This document shows, piece by piece, positions 47,844-59,038 of a stretch of DNA of 64,000 nucleotides. The number at the start of each line of letters is the position of its first letter. Within the stretch, counting starts at the first letter, position 1. The notes below the pieces were generated by a model. It worked only from the letters and a program-made list of their open reading frames with translations. It was not told the DNA's origin and ran no database searches. Made by a program: the position numbers and the translations under genes. This DNA is from Podocnemis expansa (taxonomy: Eukaryota > Chordata > Testudines > Podocnemididae), in NCBI GenBank assembly GCA_007922195.1, contig ML682059.1:15796653-15860652 (forward strand), written 5' to 3'.

Positions 47844-48170
47844 TACGTTACCCACAAGCAGCATGCAGTCAAACAGGCAAACAAGAATCAAATGCTCGCG
47901 CCTCTTCTGCTATAGGGCAGCCCCTGACCCTCTAGGCCCTGTACCTGGGGGCCTGTAGTAAGTGTTGCTACAGCATGAGGAGAGCCCTGGGTACTCCACA
48001 GGGATCAGGGTCCCAGGTGAGTCTGCTGCCTAGGCAGGTGCTCCCAATTCTCATACACCTAACACACACACCCTTCCCCTTCTAGAGGTGGCTATGTTCC
48101 AAGGGTGGCTCTGGCAGAAAACAACCTGCTAGCTTATAAACAACAATTTCAAGGTTAGCTGGTTCCAGCC

Positions 48171-48798
48171 TACTGTATATACTTGTTAAGTTAAGAATTT
48201 TGCGCCTTGAAATCCCCTTTGAAAAAGACACTCAGCTTATACATGGAATATGTACGATAGCTGGGATTTTGAAATGTCCCATCCTGAGCATGCTCTGGGA
48301 GCCCCAACATGTGGTATGGCCTCCAGAGCAGCCAGGGGAGGGGTCCCTGGGTAGAGGTGCCAGCCCGGGGGAGCCAGCAGTGGGGGGGGCATTAGGAGGT
48401 GCCCAAGGATGCCAGGGAAACCAGTGGCATGATGAGGGAGGTAGAAGGGGTCCAGGGATGTCAGAGCAGAGCAGCATGGTGGGGAGGTTAGGGGGAGCCT
48501 GGGGATGTTGGAGCAGCACAGCATGTTGGGAGGGGTAGGGAGGAGCCTGGGGATTTGGGAGAAGCTGGCAGTGGGGCGGGGGTAGGGAGAGCGTCAGGAT
48601 GCAGTGGAGGCCAGTGGCATGTGTGTTTGGGGAAGGGAGTTGGGGACATGGCATAGGCTGACAGCACGGGGTCGAGGTGTTTAGGAAAGGAGGCCGGGGA
48701 GGGAGGCGACACTTATACACAGCCCATGCCTTTATCCCAGTTTTATAACCAAGGGTTGGCTTATACACGGGTCAGCTTATACATGAGTATATATGTTA
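48171..48798. mobile_element. Unclassified non-autonomous DNA transposon
   Basis: The left end, TGTATATACTTGTTAAGTTA, and the right end in reverse complement, CATATATACTCATGTATAAG, are diverged inverted repeats. CAGCTTATACATG recurs near both ends (48233 and 48774). The GC-rich core has GGGGAGCC and GGGATGTTGGAGCA-type internal repeats. Frames on the minus strand (48232-48768) are low-complexity Pro-rich translations. Confidence 0.5.
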
Positions 48799-49040
48799 CT
48801 GTGCAGCTGGAGTGGCTTTAAGCCAACTTAGCACCAGCTCAATTCAGAGCAGAAGCAGTTCTTAATTAATATGTGCAGGGGTAACCCGGTCACCCCCAAT
48901 AGTGCATTTCTATTTTTTTAATTCCTGAAATATGACACCCTATATTTCTCTTTGTTGGATTTCATTTTGTTGTCTATAGCATAGTTCTCCAATTTATCAA
49001 TATCCCCTTGATTTCAGATCTGTCTCTGAGTGTTGGCAAC

Positions 49041-49601
49041 CAGGGGTTAAAGTATTCCGGAACAGCCTGGAACGCCGTTCCAAGGCGCACTATTTTTAGG
49101 GGCTCAGCATGCCTGGCCCCCTAAAAATAGAAAATGGTGCTAGAACGCTGAGTTCTGGGGCCCACCACTGAAAAATAGTGGGCCCCACAATGCAGCATTC
49201 TGGCCATTCTCTATTTTTAGGGGCCAGAATGCTGGGCCCCTAAAAATAGAAGACCCTGGAATAGCATTCTGCTGTGTTCCAGCAGGTAGGGGACAGGGGC
49301 AGGCTCCTCTGTGCATGGATGGCTGCAGAGTTTCGTGGCCCAGTGCACTGCCAGCAAGTACAGGGAAGCCCAGCAAGCACTGGTGGGGGGAGTATTGGGG
49401 GCACCTGAGCTGGGGGTGGGTATTGGGTCAGGAATTGTGTGTTGGGGGTGGGTATTGGGGACAGGGGAGTGGATATTGGGGTCAGTAGCTGGGGTGCTTG
49501 AAGGGGGCCCAGATGTGCAGGAAGGGGGCCCACCCATGCAGGAGGAGGGCCTGCCTGATTCAAAAGATTCCAGCGCACGCCAAATTATACTTTAACCTCT
49601 G
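49041..49601. mobile_element. hAT-like non-autonomous element in CR1
   Basis: It is flanked by a perfect 8-bp duplication TTGGCAAC (49033-49040 and 49602-49609). The ends are CAGGGGTTAAAGTAT and, in reverse complement, CAGAGGTTAAAGTAT. The interior repeats CTATTTTTAGGGGCC and its complement several times, followed by a GGGGGTGGGTATTGGG-rich part. The length is 561 bp and I see no transposase. Confidence 0.9.
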
Positions 49602-49800
49602 TTGGCAACCCAGTGTTGCTGTGTGTCAGCTGCAGATTTGATCAGTATACTCTCACAACACTGGACTGAAAACATATCCCTGTGGAACCTGTCTCAAGAC
49701 CTCCCTGCTTAGAAAAGAAATTGTAAAGGATCTAGGGGAACAGTCCTTTGTTTGGCTTATTAGACTGTGCATAGTAGAGGAATTTCCGTGTTAAAATTAC

Positions 49801-51149
49801 TTTAGCATATGGCCCTTTGTGTTTACATGTGTCTTCCATGCAAGAGAATCCTTACAGGTTTTCCATCTTCTTAGTCCCTTAAAATGTTTTCTCTGCAGTT
49901 TGAGGTGTTCTGTCTTTTACTAATTATTATTGTTTTTACTGACTTCTCTGACATATCTATGTGGAAAACAGTTAACAATTATATGATGAAAAAACTTTAA
50001 AATGAAATAAATGGTTGGCAGACTTTTGTAGAAAACTTACACTCTATTTACATATGATAATTTTCATAAAGGAGTGTTTAATTATACTCAGTTCTCAGTA
50101 ATAGCTCCTACTAAAGAAATGGGAATGTTTCATTTTCTGTCAGTCTTGCAGATTTAAAGAATGAATGGCTCAGACTACAGTTTTCCACATGGTATAAAAC
50201 AACATAGTCTCAACCAAATCATTTGTTTGTTCCACATATTACAAGACAAAGGAGGAGTCAATTTATCTTCAGTTAAGAAGTCTTTAATTTGAATTTTTGA
50301 ATTTGAATAATTTGGTGGCTGCATTGACAATTGTTTTAACAGATTTTTAAATGTTCTGAACTCTGTTTTCTTCATATTTTCTCTCTGAACCCAGCAAATG
50401 TGCATCAACATTTCACAAGCTCCCTTCCCCATTTTGATGGCCTTTTAGCAAATCTGAAAGTTTAGTGGTAAAATACTAATTTAGGACTCAATCCTATGAT
50501 TTTCATGTAGATGAGGTGATCTTGAGCCACAAGTTTGAGCACCAACAAATGTGAATGTATTTGGATGTTAATATTATTAAGGGCACACTTGTTTAATACA
50601 AACAGCCAGGAACTGCATGACAAGTGCAGACGGGCAGATGCCAGAGTAACTGCATATTAAGATTTTGGTCTTTTCTAAACTCAGTTTGATTGATTTTCTC
50701 TTTATGACATTTCATCATGCTTATTAAGTATTTTGCATTTTGCAAAATCTTTGCTGAATTTGACCATACTTTACGTATAAACCACATGCTTCTACTACAG
50801 CACTGGAAGGAGTGTGTAGTGAGTTAAGACACTGAAAGGGGAAGAAGCGCTTGAGAGGACATGCAGATTTTGTTCACACTTCTGTTTTTCTGAAATCATG
50901 CAGAGATAACTTAGTAAGAAGAATCAAGAAACTTCTAGCAGAAGGGTGTGGCAATTACTAGACTTGATCACTGGATGTTCTAGAAACTGTCCAAAGGGTT
51001 TCTACTGAGGACAAACAGCTGCACTCATCCACCAGCTCAGACAATCAGAGTTTGGGGGGAGTGAAGGGAATGTTATAAATAAAGGACAGGGACAGAGTCC
51101 TATGGTACATAGAGGACCACAGGAAGACTGTGTTTAGTTAGCTGTTCAC
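49801..51149. other. Unassigned AT-rich DNA
   Basis: The frame at 50175-50432 (minus) is not recognisable. No repeat ends are seen. Confidence 0.45.
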
Positions 51150-51365
51150 ACTTCAAGAAAGATGTTGATAAATTGGAGAGGATTCAGAGAAGAGCCACAA
51201 AAATTGAATTATTAGAAAATATGTCTTATTGTTGTAGACTGAGGAAGATTATTTTCTTTAGTTTAACACAGAGGTGGCGAAGAGTTGACTTGATTACAGT
51301 CTTGAAGTACCTATATGGGGAACAATGGCTGGAATTTGAAGCTAAAGAAGACATATATTTTTACA
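51150..51365 (+). mobile_element. Ancient CR1-like LINE fragment
   Basis: DKLERIQRRATKI at about 51167-51206, then RWRRVDLITVLKYL at about 51280-51313, correspond to the CR1 RT C-terminal region. It is highly diverged. A Penelope-like element abuts it on the right. Confidence 0.65.
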
Positions 51366-51418
51366 GTAAAACAAACAAGGAGTCCTGAGTAACTTTTGAA
51401 GCCTAACAAATTTAGTTA

Positions 51419-51460
51419 TCACATGAGCTTTCGTGGGAGAAAATCCCACTTCATCAAACT
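51419..51460 (-). ncRNA. Hammerhead-ribozyme-like motif in the Penelope-like terminus
   Basis: On the minus strand TTTGATGA (51458-51451) is followed by GTGGGA (51449-51444), a five-base loop, TCCCAC (51438-51433) and GAAA (51432-51429). This is the hammerhead order: CUGANGA, helix II, GAAA. The first C of the core is U here, and one unpaired A precedes helix II. Hammerhead motifs are established in Penelope-like terminal repeats. Whether this copy ever cleaved is not shown by the sequence. Confidence 0.45.
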
Positions 51461-51639
51461 CTTAAAGATGTAGAAGAACACATGAATGGGAGGAGATCAA
51501 ATGCAGGGGAGTGTAAGTCATAGGATCATGTCAGACTGTTATAGCAAATCAATGAGGTTGTTTAGATTCAAACAGTGGAGAACAGCATATTAGAGAGAGT
51601 TGAGGGAAGAAGGTAAGCAAAATCAGGAGGCTTAAAGAC

Positions 51640-52462
51640 AACCCACCAACACATCATTCTACAAATCACTTCTCTCTGATCCCCCTGAGGAATACAGAAA
51701 CTAACTACCCCACCTACTCAAGAAACTCCCCAGACTAGCACTGGAACAAATCAAGACAGACACACCACCAGAACCCCAACCAGGGATATTCTGTCTACAG
51801 CCAAAAATCCATAAACCTGAAATCCTCAGAAGCCCCATCATCTCACCATTGGCACTCTTACAGTGGGTTTATCAGGCTATATGGACTCTCTCCTCAGACG
51901 TTAGGCCATCAACACTTCTAACTATCTTGAAGACACCAAGATCTTCCTGAGAAAAAATCAGTCCATTGGTGACCTTCCAGAAAACACGATCCTGGCAGCT
52001 ATGGATGTAGAAGCTCTGTATACCAACATCCCACACAAAGACAAATGATAAGCCATTAGGAGAACTGTCCTGGATGTTGTCACAGGACATCTAGTGGCTG
52101 AACTTTATGACTTTGTACTCATTCACAACTGTTTCAGATTTGAAGATAATTTATATCTTCAAATCAGCAACACCACTATGGATTCTCACCTGGTCCCACA
52201 TTATGACAACATTTTTGTGGATGATTTAGAACAACGCTTCCCCTACTCTCATCCTCAAGTGCTACTCCTCTACTTATGCTACATTGATGACATCTTCATG
52301 GTTTGGACCCACAGAAAGGATGCCCTTGAAGATTTCCATAGAGATTTCAACAGTTTCCACTCCATGATCAACCTTAGCCTGGAACACTACACACAGGAAA
52401 TCTACTTTCTAGACACTACAGTGAACATTAGTGATGGACACATAAACACCACCCTATACTGA
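51640..52462 (+). pseudogene. Penelope-like reverse transcriptase remnant
   Basis: Across shifted frames it reads FCLQPKIHKPEILRSPIIS (about 51790-51845), then MDVEALYTNIPHKD (about 52001-52042), then a 122-codon open stretch (52094-52462) with QISNTTMDSHLVPHYDNIF and the catalytic YIDD (residues 63-66 of that stretch). The conserved GTAMG-type turn is changed to NTTMD. The enzyme would copy element RNA at a nicked target. Stops at 52046 and after 52459 and frame changes upstream break it. Confidence 0.85.
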
Positions 52463-52805
52463 AAAGCTACAGACTGCTATACTTACCTATATCCCTCAAG
52501 CTCCTTTCTAGTGCACACCCCTCAATCCATTGTCTACAGCCAAGCCCTAAGATATAACCACATTTGCTCTGATCCCTCAAACAGAAACAGACACCTTTAG
52601 GATCTCTATCAAGCATTCTTAAAACTACAATACCCACCTGGAGGAGTGAACAGACAGATTTACAGAGCCAGATGGGTACCCAGAAGTCAGCTACTACAGG
52701 AGAAGCCCAAGAAAGAAAAGAACAGAACACCACTGGTTATTACTTGCAACCCCCAAATCAATCCTCTACAGAACACCATCAAGGACCTACAGCCTATTCT
52801 ACAAT

Positions 52806-53374
52806 ATGATCCCTCACTCTGAGACTTTGGGAGGCAGACCTCTTCTTGTTTACAGACAGTTTCCCAAGCTTAAGCAGACTCTCATCAGCAACTACAGACT
52901 CAACAACAGAAACATAACAGCAGACCCATATCTTTGCAACAAACATTGCCAACTTTGCTCACATTTCTGCACAAAAGACAGCATCATGTAACCTAATCTG
53001 ACCACCTACATGAACCACTTGCTCATCCACCAATGTGATTTATGTCATTGTGGCAGAAATGCCCCTATGCCTTATGCATTGGACTAACAGGACAGTTTCT
53101 GTGCAAAAGAATACATGAACACAAATCTGACATCAGAAATAACATTCAAAAACCAATAGGGAAACACTTCAGTCTTCCTTATCACTCAATTAGTCATTTG
53201 TTAATAGCCATATTTAGACAAATGGAGAAATCAAAGCTTCAAAGTGAAACTGCAGAATTGGAATTCATATGCAGATTTGACACTATCATTGGAGGGTTAA
53301 ATATGGACTATGGATTTTTTTCCCATTATAACCAGCAATTTTGCTTTCCTTTTTTCCTCCTCACCTCTTTCTAA
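52806..53374 (+). pseudogene. Penelope-like linker and GIY-YIG endonuclease remnant
   Basis: The first open piece (52806-52991) has RPLLVYRQFPKLKQTLIS and a CNKHCQLC cysteine cluster. The second (53042-53374) begins with a degraded GIY-YIG core, PYALCIGLTGQFLCKRIHEH. The second Tyr of the YIG half is Cys, while the Arg and the EH pair remain. This domain nicks target DNA in the family. A TAA stop at 52989 and a frame change separate the pieces. Confidence 0.8.
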
Positions 53375-53550
53375 TATGCTGCTTTCCCACTGTCTGAATC
53401 TAAACAACTACACTGATTTGCTGAAAAACTCTGACCCATTGCTATGACTTACACTTTCCTGCATTTATTTTCCTCCCGTTCATATCCACTTCACCTTCAA
53501 GTGCCTGACCAAGTGGGATTTTTCTCCCACAAAAGTTCATGTGATAAATA

Positions 53551-54422
53551 AGCTGGAACTTGTCATTTTTAACAGCATGGGTAATTGACCATTGGAATAA
53601 TTCACTAAGGCTTGTGCTAGATTCTTCATTACTGGACATCTTAACATCAATTGGGTGTTTATCTAAACAACATGCTCCAGGAATTATCTTGGAGATATTT
53701 TATGGGCTGTGTCACAGGAGGTCAGAGGATCACCATAATCCTTTTTGGCCACAGAATCTATGAACACCTGTGTAATTTTGGATACAAGCTGCAGATTCTT
53801 AACACTGATGGAAACAGAGAAGTTGGCTGTTGGCTTGGCAGCTGTAACTGCTGCTCACTGTAAGGATTTTTATGTTATTTGCTGAGATGGTATTCAAGGG
53901 TTTTTTTGATGGGGGGGGAGGCTAAGAGGCTATCATTCTCCTCAGACTGTAGACTCCATATTGTGCATACATACATGCATTTTTAGGACACATGGTAAAG
54001 ACTCAGGCAACTTCTTTGAGATAAGAGGTACATATGTCAGCATATGAATTCCAAAGTGTCATTGTTTTGTGAAAACCACACAATGAAATATTTTTAGTGG
54101 CAGCAAAATATGGGAGTCGGTATAAACAGAATGAAAAGCAGAGTCAACATAGTCTCCTTTTCTTCAGTCTTGGTATTTGAGGCACAGATGCTCCTACTGG
54201 ACTAGAGAAGTAATTAAATTAAGTCCTCTGGTTATCTGCTGCAGATCTGCTGAATGTATTAAACTACAACAAGAGTGCAGGGCTGCATAACAAATCTACC
54301 AAATATATCACATTGGCAACCCTGTTTACAATATGCAAACAATTTACTAGTTTTGGTAATTAAGTTTGTTTTTATAACACTCACAGTGTTCTGACTGAAA
54401 AATTAGAAACAAATGATCAATT
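53551..54422. other. Unassigned AT-rich DNA
   Basis: Positions 53700-53765 read GGTCAGAGGATCACCATAAT and GGCCACAGAATCTATGAA, which resembles a CR1 3' end on the plus strand, but the match is short. Nothing else is seen. Confidence 0.4.
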
Positions 54423-54935
54423 GGGTATGTCCACACAGTCTTTAAATTTAAACATTGCATATTATTTCAACTTAAAAGATTGCAGGCCCACACTAGGTTT
54501 CCTTATATCAAGATAAGGAACTCCCTTATCTCGCAATAAGAAAAGTCATTTAATATAATAAAACCTAGTATTATAAAGAAATGATTTTTACATCAAAATT
54601 GTTATTTTGAAATAACACTGTGTGCACATGTTATTTTGATTTAACTGTTATTTTGATTTAACACTTTTGCCCTTCTCCTTCCCAGGTGCTTTCCTTTTTC
54701 TACACATTGGGTCGGAGCATGGCCCTTCTAGGGGGCCATGTTTCCACATGTCCCATTGTGCCCTTCTCCTAAATCCAACTAGCAAGTCCTGTCCATGGAA
54801 ATGATAGTTTGATTTGGATTTCTAGTGAGGACATGGTCTATCAATTTAACTGAAATCAATTTAATTTTTGTTATTTTGATTCAATTATATTGATTTAAGT
54901 TATATCAATTTAATACTCTAAATGTTGACATAGCC
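54423..54935. mobile_element. Harbinger-like miniature element, second copy of the 515-bp family
   Basis: It starts GGGTATGTCCACACAGTC and ends AATGTTGACATAGCC. The flanks ATT and AGT differ at one base. It is collinear with 24845-25362 throughout. CpG-containing TTTCGAAA motifs are absent. Confidence 0.78.
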
Positions 54936-54959
54936 AGTGTTGACACAGTTAATAAGACA

Positions 54960-56125
54960 GACCCTTCCATTTTATACATTTTCCCATACATTTCCATTTG
55001 ATACCTGGTCTTTTCTAGTGATCTTAACTTTGCACCATTAACTACCTCCCTCAGAACAGCATCCTTGCCTTCATGGATGCCATTTCCTTTTAAACCAATA
55101 TCCCTTAGACCGATGTCATAGCTGTCTTCCTCAAATATTTACAAGACAGTGGATAACCCACAGATACTCACCCCAAATGCATTACTACACTCATTCATTT
55201 TATCCTCACCAGTAAGAATTTTACATTCAACAGTGAACAGTTTGTCTGAACTGTGGGCACAGTCATAGATATTAGGATGTCTCCCCAATATTCCACCTCC
55301 TCATGTGCTGCCTTGATGGGGACCTCAACCTGAAAGAACTATTTCCTGAATCCCCTCTTTTGGCCGTCAGCCAACACCCCAACCTCTCCAACTCATCATC
55401 AGAGAAGCAAGCTCCTCTCAAACCCAGGACATACCAATTCAAAGAGGCACCCGACCCTGCCAGAACAACAGATGCAAAACCTGCAGAAATATCTGCACTG
55501 CTATAATGAGTAACACCTGACACAACACACCTTTCAGGATCCATAGCTACTTCATATACCTTTCACTACATGAATTATACCTCATCCAATCCACTAAATG
55601 CTCCAATAGAAACTATCTGTGATAAACCAGACAATAACAATGCTCTTGAATGAACTCACACAAGAAAATAAAATACAAAAACACCCTGTCACTTGTGGGT
55701 GAACACTTTTTCAGAAAGCAGTCACTCAAAATCTGACCTCTCAGTCCTCATCCTCACACAACACTTTCAAAAGATGAGTCTAGGAGCTTAAATTTGTGAT
55801 TTTGGTGCACATCTAAAAATCATTGACTGGCTTAATGTCTTATTGCAAAATTCTATAATTCACTTAAAACCCTTCACCGGCTACTTCTGCCCCCATTTCC
55901 TTTCACTCTTATGACTGGAGGGGTGGTACCAGGCAACTTCAGATAGAATGGTCCCTTGAAATATGTGTTTACTTATATTAAACAATCTGTTTCACCTTTT
56001 GTTGAGCTGTGACACTTGATGTGTATTTCCCAGGCTGGAAGAAGAGCTCTGTGTAAGCTAAAAAGCTTCTCTGTCTCTCACCACTTCAAGTTTGTTCAAT
56101 AAAAGATATTATCTCACCCGGCTTG
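54960..56125 (+). mobile_element. GIY-YIG-type retroelement remnant (probably Penelope-like)
   Basis: At about 55435-55510 one frame reads RGTRPCQNNRCKTCRNICTA, a cysteine cluster that precedes a GIY-YIG domain in vertebrate Penelope-type elements. Upstream weak RT-like sequence is full of stops. Downstream the 3' region has CACTTGTGGGTGAACACTTT, CAGTCCTCATCCTCACACAA, GAAGAGCTCTGTGTAAGCT and a terminal CAATAAAAGATATTATCTCA. Family assignment rests on the cysteine cluster and on my recollection of this common 3' end. Confidence 0.5.
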
Positions 56126-57261
56126 TTTATTGGAAATATATTATAATACTAGAAATTATGTCATGCATATTTTAGTTGCACTGCTACTTATATGATAGTT
56201 GGCCAGGTCTCAAAATTTGAGCTAAATATTATGGAATAAGTAGATTTTTTTTACATTAAAAAATTCATTTTGGCACTTGCTTTTAAGCACACATGTTTGA
56301 AAATATTGTCCTAAATTAAGATAGGAATCTGTTATGAAATATATGTAGTATTATTGCTTTTATGCTGTCCAAGACACCTGCATCTCCTGATATTTTGTCA
56401 CTAAAAAAGAAATATTTTAAAAAATTAGAAAGTATTGGAAGGTCAGAATACATATTACAACTGCCATGACAGAATTAAACAAAGAGTTTTTAAATAAAAA
56501 AGTATTTTAGTTTATAAATATATTAATATTTAACTTTCTTTTATGTGACAAGAATCCCTGTGGAGTAGGGAAGCTTTTATGCTTCTAAATCAAAATATTT
56601 GTGAGTATTTTTCTTCATTGAAATGCCATATTGCCTTTTCTAGGAAGGTTAGTGAATGCCTAGAACATACAAATTCATAGTGAAATTATAGTATATTTTA
56701 TTAGAATGTGAAACACTTCTGAAAAAAATAATATAATAAATATAATATGAAAATATAATAGCAACAATCAATCAGAAATCTCTCAGACTGAGAATAAGAG
56801 TTTATGATCCTTATGGGTGCAGATGCAATTCTCCTTATATCACAATTTGAGCTATACTGACTGTGGCACATAAGATGGCACATCGTAATCTAAGAATACC
56901 TGGTCACTGATGTGAAGTTCTTAGTTAGCATGTTATAAGACCTTTCTATATGAATGCACTGAAGTAGTTTACTATGGGATCTTGTGAAGAATAAGCAGTG
57001 GAGGTGTATCAATTGCCAGCAGCTGTCAAGGAAGTCCTAAAGGTGGACTTTGTGGGTGCAGGCTGAAAGACTTGGTTCATCCCAGATACAGGAAATGGTA
57101 AACCTTAGCGAAAAGAAGGCATTCATGTTTACTGCTTTATTATTTTCAGAGCTGCTGAGGTAATCACAGTTAATATACTAGGGAGTGCCACAAACGGCCT
57201 TGCCTGAAAGGAAGACAAACACATGCTTCCCACCCAAAAGAAACGTGATGGCTAGCACTTA
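56126..57261. other. Unassigned AT-rich DNA
   Basis: No gene or repeat end is recognised. Confidence 0.5.
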
Positions 57262-57541
57262 GCCCTCGTTTACACTTACCAGGATTTTCAGTGGCAGTCG
57301 ACAGCAGATACTCAAGACACATAAAATACCTTGTGTATCTGCCAGCGACTTTCTAAGCCACCAGGACACATTGGGCAGGACACAAATGGCTTGCGGTCAG
57401 CTGTCAGCAACTCCTGTTAGGGGGCAGGAGTTTCTATGATGACTTCCAGAGTTCAGCAGTAAGTTCATACTCACTGCTAAATCGCGCCCAGAAGATCATG
57501 GTGATGGTGGTGATTTTGCTGCCATGAGTCTAAACATAGTC
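57262..57541. mobile_element. Harbinger-like miniature element, 280-bp twin 1
   Basis: It is flanked by perfect TTA (57259-57261 and 57542-57544). The ends are GCCCTCGTTTACACTTACC and, in reverse complement, GACTATGTTTAGACTCATGG. It contains ACATAAAATACCTTGTGTAT and GGAGTTTCTATGATGACTTC, shared with twin 2. Confidence 0.8.
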
Positions 57542-57785
57542 TTAGAAACATCTGAAGGAGTCAGAGATACAGTTAATCAGTAACTGACAGTGAACCCTTC
57601 AAGTAATTATTGCACTTGTCAAAATATCCATTCCTAATATAATGAAGGGCAGTTGGAGTGCATGCAGATGAGGAAGAAAATATAATTCTGTGAGGCAGTA
57701 CAGCATAGTAAGTGTCACATTCATGTAATTGTTCCTCCTGTCTGTTTATTATAGGGAAATGGTGGCTGAAACACACTTAGTCCTA

Positions 57786-58064
57786 GGCTATATTCGCCAA
57801 GTTTCTCAGCGGCAGTCAATGGCAAAAACGCAAGGCACATGAAATACCTTGCACATCTGCTGATGACTCACTAATCCAGCAATATAAACTAGGGTAAGCC
57901 AAATGCAAATGCCTTGTGGTCAGCTTAGAGCAACTCCAGTTCCAGGGCTGGAGCTGCTATGATGACTTCTGAAGTGATTCAGCAGGTTTGTACTCACTGC
58001 TGAATCACACCCGGAAGATCGCACTGGTGGAGGCAATTTTGCTGCCCTCAGTAGAGACATGCCC
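57786..58064. mobile_element. Harbinger-like miniature element, 279-bp twin 2
   Basis: The ends are GGCTATATTCGCCAAG and, in reverse complement, GGGCATGTCTCTACTG. The flanks are CTA and TTA. It is collinear with and in the same orientation as twin 1, 244 bp downstream of it. Confidence 0.75.
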
Positions 58065-58584
58065 TTACAGTATATCAGCGGTGTTGCTTGCCAGTTCCAG
58101 GAGCAAAGCTAATGTTGCAGAGTGGGCCTGGTGTGTACCATATTTTTGTATTTGTTGGTTTCCAGAGCTTAAAGTATAGGGGTATTGGATGTTTTGGAAA
58201 AGTAGTAGACATGATAATAAACTAATTGTGCTTTAAAAAAGTATTGGGCCATGAGTCTCCCTTGTTTTTCAGAGAAGTTGTGGTAGTGAGGAAGGATATA
58301 ACAGGAGAGTACCTATATGTGGTTTTCAAATCAGCTACCAGCTATGGCTGCTTCCCTGCTCTATCCTGCCTTCAGTCAGAGGACCTTGACGAAAAAAGGA
58401 AGATGGTAACTACTGAGCTGTGAGGAGCACATCTACCATTTGGAGAAAGCAACGGGAAATAGGGAGGCATTCCAGAATCTGCACTGTACTTTAGGGGCTA
58501 GTATATTAGGTAGGGGCTCTGTAGAACTCACTTTAGCAAAAGTGGATTGCAGAGGTATGAAGTGGCTCACTCATTTCAATAGTG
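58065..58584. other. Unassigned DNA
   Basis: The short frames at 58226-58423 and 58440-58622 are not recognisable, apart from the CR1 start at the end of the latter. Confidence 0.45.
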
Positions 58585-59038
58585 TGTTCAATGGTCCAGC
58601 GGAGGGCAACCAAAATGATTAAAAGGCTGGAGCACAAGCCCTATGAGGAAAGATTGAAAGCATTAGGCTTATTTAGTCTGCAGAAGAGAAGATTGAGGGG
58701 GGATTTGATAGCAACCTTCAACTACTTGAAGGGAGGCTCTAAGAAAGATGCAGCTTGACTGTAATAACAGATGACAGAACGAGGAGCAATGGTCTCAAGT
58801 TGCGGTTAGGGAGGTCGAGGCTGGATATTAGAAAAAAACTTTTTTTACTACGAGAGTGGTGAAGCCTTGGAATGAGCTGCCGAGGGAGGTGGTGAAATCT
58901 CCACCTTTGGAGGTGTTTAAGGCCTGGCTGGACAAAACCATGACTGGGATGGTTTAGTGGGAGTGGTCCTGCCTCTGGCAGGGGGTTGGACTAGATGACC
59001 TATGAGGTCCCTTCCAACCCTGTGATTCTATGATTCTC
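58585..59038 (+). mobile_element. CR1 LINE 3' end, copy I
   Basis: It encodes the last RT-domain residues from [24 protein letters not shown] sequence to LDKTMTGMV and ends with TGACCTATGAGGTCCCTTCC and the ATTCTATG octamer repeated 1.5 times (59025-59036). Few differences separate it from copy B, so the two belong to one subfamily. It is 5'-truncated. Confidence 0.93.

Larger units (their letters stand above)
46594..49800 (-). mobile_element. Old CR1 LINE, probably one copy cut by several insertions
   Basis: The 3' end is at about 46594. Pieces are 46594-46682, 46886-47530 and, less certainly, 48870-49040 with 49610-49800. The middle piece encodes KYRMGSKLAGSRMLANNLEI and DHSLNRYQQCDAVVKKGNAI (minus strand). 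The next upstream CR1 block, DIDKLENYAIDNKMKSNKEK, is at about 48935-48995, the order expected if 47540-48860 was inserted or rearranged. This subfamily is different from and older than copies A, B and E. Confidence 0.7.
51369..53550 (+). mobile_element. Penelope-like retroelement, decayed
   Basis: The order is: an inverted terminal segment (51369-51480), a reverse-transcriptase region (about 51640-52462), a linker (52806-52991) and a GIY-YIG endonuclease region (53042-53250), ending in a direct-orientation terminal segment at about 53440-53550. RT plus C-terminal GIY-YIG is diagnostic of Penelope-like elements. The left and right termini are inverted copies of each other (AAGTGGGATTTTCTCCCAC with GCTCATGTGATAA, opposite orientation). 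Stops break every part, so it is a fossil. Confidence 0.85.
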
